NCBI GenBank assembly: GCA_963770155.1
Contig: CAVYOE010000001.1
Location: 2,046,001 to 2,110,000 of the forward strand
DNA from: CAVYOE01 sp963770155
Lineage (GTDB): Bacteria; Actinomycetota; Thermoleophilia; Solirubrobacterales; 70-9
Reading direction: 5' to 3'
Length of the DNA stretch: 64,000 nt
Below are positions 62,013 to 64,000 of the stretch, in pieces. Position 1 is the first letter of the stretch. The number at the start of each line of letters is the position of its first letter. The notes under the pieces were generated by a model. That model was not told where the DNA came from, searched no databases, and saw nothing but the letters and a program-made list of their open reading frames with translations. The translations under genes were made by a program, and so were the position numbers.

Positions 62013-62846
62013 TCAGGCCGGGACCGCCGCCTGCGCTTCGACCAGGACCGGCAAGTCATCTTTGTCACGAGCGGCGGCAACCGGATAACGCGCGTCGAGG
62101 TGGAGCGGGGTCTGTTCGAGCGGCGCGTCGCCGAAGGCCACGGCGGCGCCGGCCTCCCGCGCGATCAGCTGCGCGGCGGCGGCGTCCACGGAGCGCGAGT
62201 CGCGCAGGGAGAGCATTCCATCGAGGCGGCCCGCCCCTACATAACAGAGGCTGATCGCAATCGAGCCGATCACGCGCAGGCGGTAGACCTCCCCGACCAG
62301 CTTCTCCGTGGCAGCGATCGTTCGCTCCGGTTTTGCCGCCTCGAGGCCGACCACCTCCAGGCCCTGCCCCTGGGGCGCCTGCAGGCGCTGCTCACCCAGG
62401 CGAGCGCCGTCGCCCGCCGAGGCAGTGAACTCCTCGCCGGCGCCGAAGTCGTAGACGTAGCCGAACTCGACGCCGGCCATCGTCGGCCCGTTCGAGACCG
62501 CGATGCTGAGGCAGTGGGACGGGATCGTGCGACGCGCGTTCATCGAGCCGTCGATCGGGTCGATCACGACACGGGCCCCGTCCTCGCCCGGAGTGCCGAA
62601 GCTGACCTCGCCGCGCTCCTCGGAGACGGCTACGAACTCGCTCCCGCCTCTGTGGTGCTTTTCCAGCAGCTCGAATACGGCGTCCTCGCAGAGCCGGTCG
62701 ATCACCAGGGCCCGGTCCCCGCCCTCGCCGACGCCCTCGTAGACGGTGCGACCCTCGATCCCGGTGTGCTCGGAGAAGATCCGCTTCTGTGCCTCGACCG
62801 CATTGCGGCAGAGCTCGAGCCACGCATCGTGCCTGCCGGCGGTCAC
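62013..62846 (-). CDS. Inositol monophosphatase-family phosphatase
   Basis: 277-aa Mg2+-dependent sugar phosphatase. The metal site DPIDGSMN (about 99-106), GFG-like VEFGYVYDFGAGEEF, and the C-terminal GSIAISLCYVGAGRLDGML and SVDAAAAQLIAREAG fit the FBPase/IMPase superfamily. The family EE metal pair is seen only as VAVSEERG. The substrate could be inositol phosphate, fructose bisphosphate or a nucleotide, not decidable here. GTG 62846 has TAGGAT 6 nt upstream. It is divergent from the helicase gene. Confidence 0.83.
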   Translation of the reverse strand: MTAGRHDAWLELCRNAVEAQKRIFSEHTGIEGRTVYEGVGEGGDRALVIDRLCEDAVFELLEKHHRGGSEFVAVSEERGEVSFGTPGEDGARVVIDPIDGSMNARRTIPSHCLSIAVSNGPTMAGVEFGYVYDFGAGEEFTASAGDGARLGEQRLQAPQGQGLEVVGLEAAKPERTIAATEKLVGEVYRLRVIGSIAISLCYVGAGRLDGMLSLRDSRSVDAAAAQLIAREAGAAVAFGDAPLEQTPLHLDARYPVAAARDKDDLPVLVEAQAAVPA

Positions 62847-62852
62847 GGGGCC

Positions 62853-62858
62853 ATCCTA
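62853..62858 (-). promoter_or_regulatory. -10 element of a leaderless promoter for the IMPase-like gene
   Basis: On the minus strand TAGGAT is followed after 6 nt by GTG 62846. No SD sequence. Confidence 0.5.
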
Positions 62859-62890
62859 GTCAGGCTCGCGGAGACCTCGGATCCATCCAC

Positions 62891-62896
62891 TAGCCT
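62891..62896 (+). promoter_or_regulatory. -10 element for the UvrD/AdnA-like gene
   Basis: TAGCCT lies 8 nt before ATG 62905. A short GAGGAG between them could also serve as a weak SD, so it may be leaderless or short-leadered. Confidence 0.4.
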
Positions 62897-62904
62897 GCGA
62901 GGAG

Positions 62905-64000
62905 ATGGGAGAGGAACCGCCGGACCGCAGTGACAGCCAGCTCGAGGGCCTGAGCGAGGCGCAGCGCCGTGCTGCGCTGCACGAGTCGGGGAAGCTGCTC
63001 GTGCTCGGCGTCGCAGGCTCGGGCCGGACCGAGGCGGTGGCGCGGCGGCTCGCCCGGCTGACCGAGGCAGGCCACCGTGCCCTTGTCCTCACCTACTCGC
63101 ATGCCGCGGCGGAGCGGATCCGCGACCGGGCCGAACTGCTGATCGAGGGGTCGTTCGAGGAGCTCTGGGTCCACACCTACCGCGAAGCGGCGGAGCGGCT
63201 CCTGCGGGAGCACGCCGAAGAAGCCGGGCTGCGACCCCTTCTTCGAGTCGATCACCGCGGCCGACCGGCTGGCGATGCTGCTCGAGCGAATCGACGAGCT
63301 TCCCCTGCGTCGTCACGAGATTCGCGGCAATCCGGCGGGGCTTCTGGCGCGGCTGATCGAGCGCATCGACTCACTGAAGGCGCAGGGGGTGAGCGCCGCC
63401 CGGTTCGCGGAGCGCGCCGCCGACGCCGAGACCGCCGCGGTCGGTGAGGTCGAGCTCGACTCGGCGCGGCGCGAGCGGGAGTTCGCCGAGCTCTACCTTC
63501 GCCACGACGAGCTCGTCCGCGCCTACGGCGCCCTCGATGCCGGCGACGTCATCTGCGAGCTCGGCCGAGTCCTCCGCGAGCGCCCCGCGATCGCAGCCGG
63601 CGTCGCCGACCGCTTCCCGCATCTCCTGATCGACGAAGCCGAGGACGCCGCGGCCGCGCAGCGGGACCTGGTCGAGCTGTTGGCCGAGGGGAGCCAGAGC
63701 GTCGTCGTCGCCTGCGACCCGGAGCAGGCCAGGGAGGAGGCCGCCGACGCGGAGCCTGTGCAGTGGCTCAGGGAGCGGCTCGAGCGCCCGGACGAGCTGA
63801 TGCTGGAAGGTCCGTTGCGCGCGGCCGGGGCCCTCGCCGACGCCGCCCACGCGGTTGTGGCTCCGGCAAGCGAGCAGATCGACCTGCCACGTGAGCCGCG
63901 CGCCCGCGATGCCGAGGTCCGCTTCTGGCGGACGCGCAACGAGCGCGCCCAGGCCCAGGCGGCGGCGCGCGAGATCGAGGGCATCCTCGCCTCCGAGGAG
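62905..64000 (+). CDS. UvrD/AdnA-like superfamily 1 helicase, frameshifted and cut by the window end
   Basis: N-terminal part of a UvrD-type helicase. Frame 1 holds SEAQRRAALHE (Q motif), GVAGSGRTEAVARRLARL and VHTYREAAERLLREH. After about position 63231 the family similarity continues in the +2 frame: DPFFESITAADRLAMLLERIDELPLRRHEIRG, then HLLIDEAEDA (motif II). Deleting the G at 63231 restores one frame (GL-DPFF). Frame 1 ends at 63447, and the second frame runs to the window edge. Walker A has Arg in place of the essential Lys (GSGRT), as in a weak or non-hydrolysing motor. Actinobacterial AdnA is the nearest guess. The frameshift may be real or a sequencing error. Confidence 0.72.

Overview
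The window is GC-rich, densely packed bacterial DNA. Its gene content and habits fit an actinobacterium of the Thermoleophilia type (Solirubrobacterales-like). The evidence is a fused PafB-PafC WYL regulator, an lhr-nei2 gene pair as in mycobacteria, a Crp/Fnr regulator, a CIRCE-controlled groESL operon, a candidate actinobacterial 6C small RNA, an Mrp protein without the usual C-terminal Cys pair, many GTG/TTG starts, and secreted proteins with lysine-rich tails. The taxonomic placement is inferred from content, not from a marker gene. About 50 protein genes and one tRNA were found. There is no CRISPR array, insertion sequence, phage or integrase, and no gene-free stretch above about 300 bases.

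Layout. 1-0.7 kb: dodecin and rhodanese. 0.7-7.5 kb: assimilatory sulfate reduction (sulfite reductase, APS reductase, ATP sulfurylase, APS kinase), then a PHP phosphoesterase that may clear PAP, a cysteine-free Rrf2 regulator and a TauE/SafE exporter. 7.5-12.3 kb: biotin carboxylase-BCCP fusion, a HAD hydrolase and sucCD. 12.3-16.8 kb: methyltransferase, NTF2-like protein, SDR, aminotransferase, a glutaredoxin-like protein and a DtxR regulator. 16.9-23.4 kb: exported sulfatase, SDR, Na+/H+ antiporter, an unusual GntR-type regulator and two MlaE/YrbE permeases without Mce partners. 23.4-28.4 kb: HAD phosphatase, divergent dihydropteroate synthase, an MrfA-like helicase fused to a SLOG domain, and a small basic Rho_N protein. 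28.4-36 kb: GH15-like protein, tRNA-Phe, GH39-like lipoprotein, SDR, YhaM-type nuclease, PafBC, an MBL hydrolase and an NTF2-like protein. 36-41.3 kb: penicillin acylase, a PPOX-fold protein and two secreted Lys-rich proteins. 41.4-44.3 kb: dTDP-rhamnose genes rmlA-rmlD-rmlB. 44.3-51.4 kb: a small tail-anchored coiled coil, lhr, nei, crp, pcm. 51.4-58.6 kb: RTX-repeat protein, ASCH and SRPBCC proteins, groESL, a beta-propeller/FecR-like secreted protein. 58.6-64 kb: 6C-like sRNA, epimerase, 7Fe ferredoxin, Mrp, a phasin/HBHA-like coiled coil, an inositol-phosphatase-like protein and a frameshifted UvrD/AdnA-like helicase cut by the window end.

Two themes run through the region. First, about 20 genes that begin a transcription unit have a TAnnnT-like -10 hexamer 6-11 nt before the start codon and no Shine-Dalgarno sequence, which points to leaderless transcription. 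Operon-internal genes instead use SD sites or ATGA overlaps. I used this signature to choose several starts (lhr, crp, pafBC, the epimerase, the RTX protein). Second, five predicted exported proteins carry dense lysine tracts, mostly at the very C-terminus, which may be a surface-retention device. DNA-repair genes are also frequent (lhr, nei, MrfA-like helicase, PafBC, UvrD/AdnA-like).
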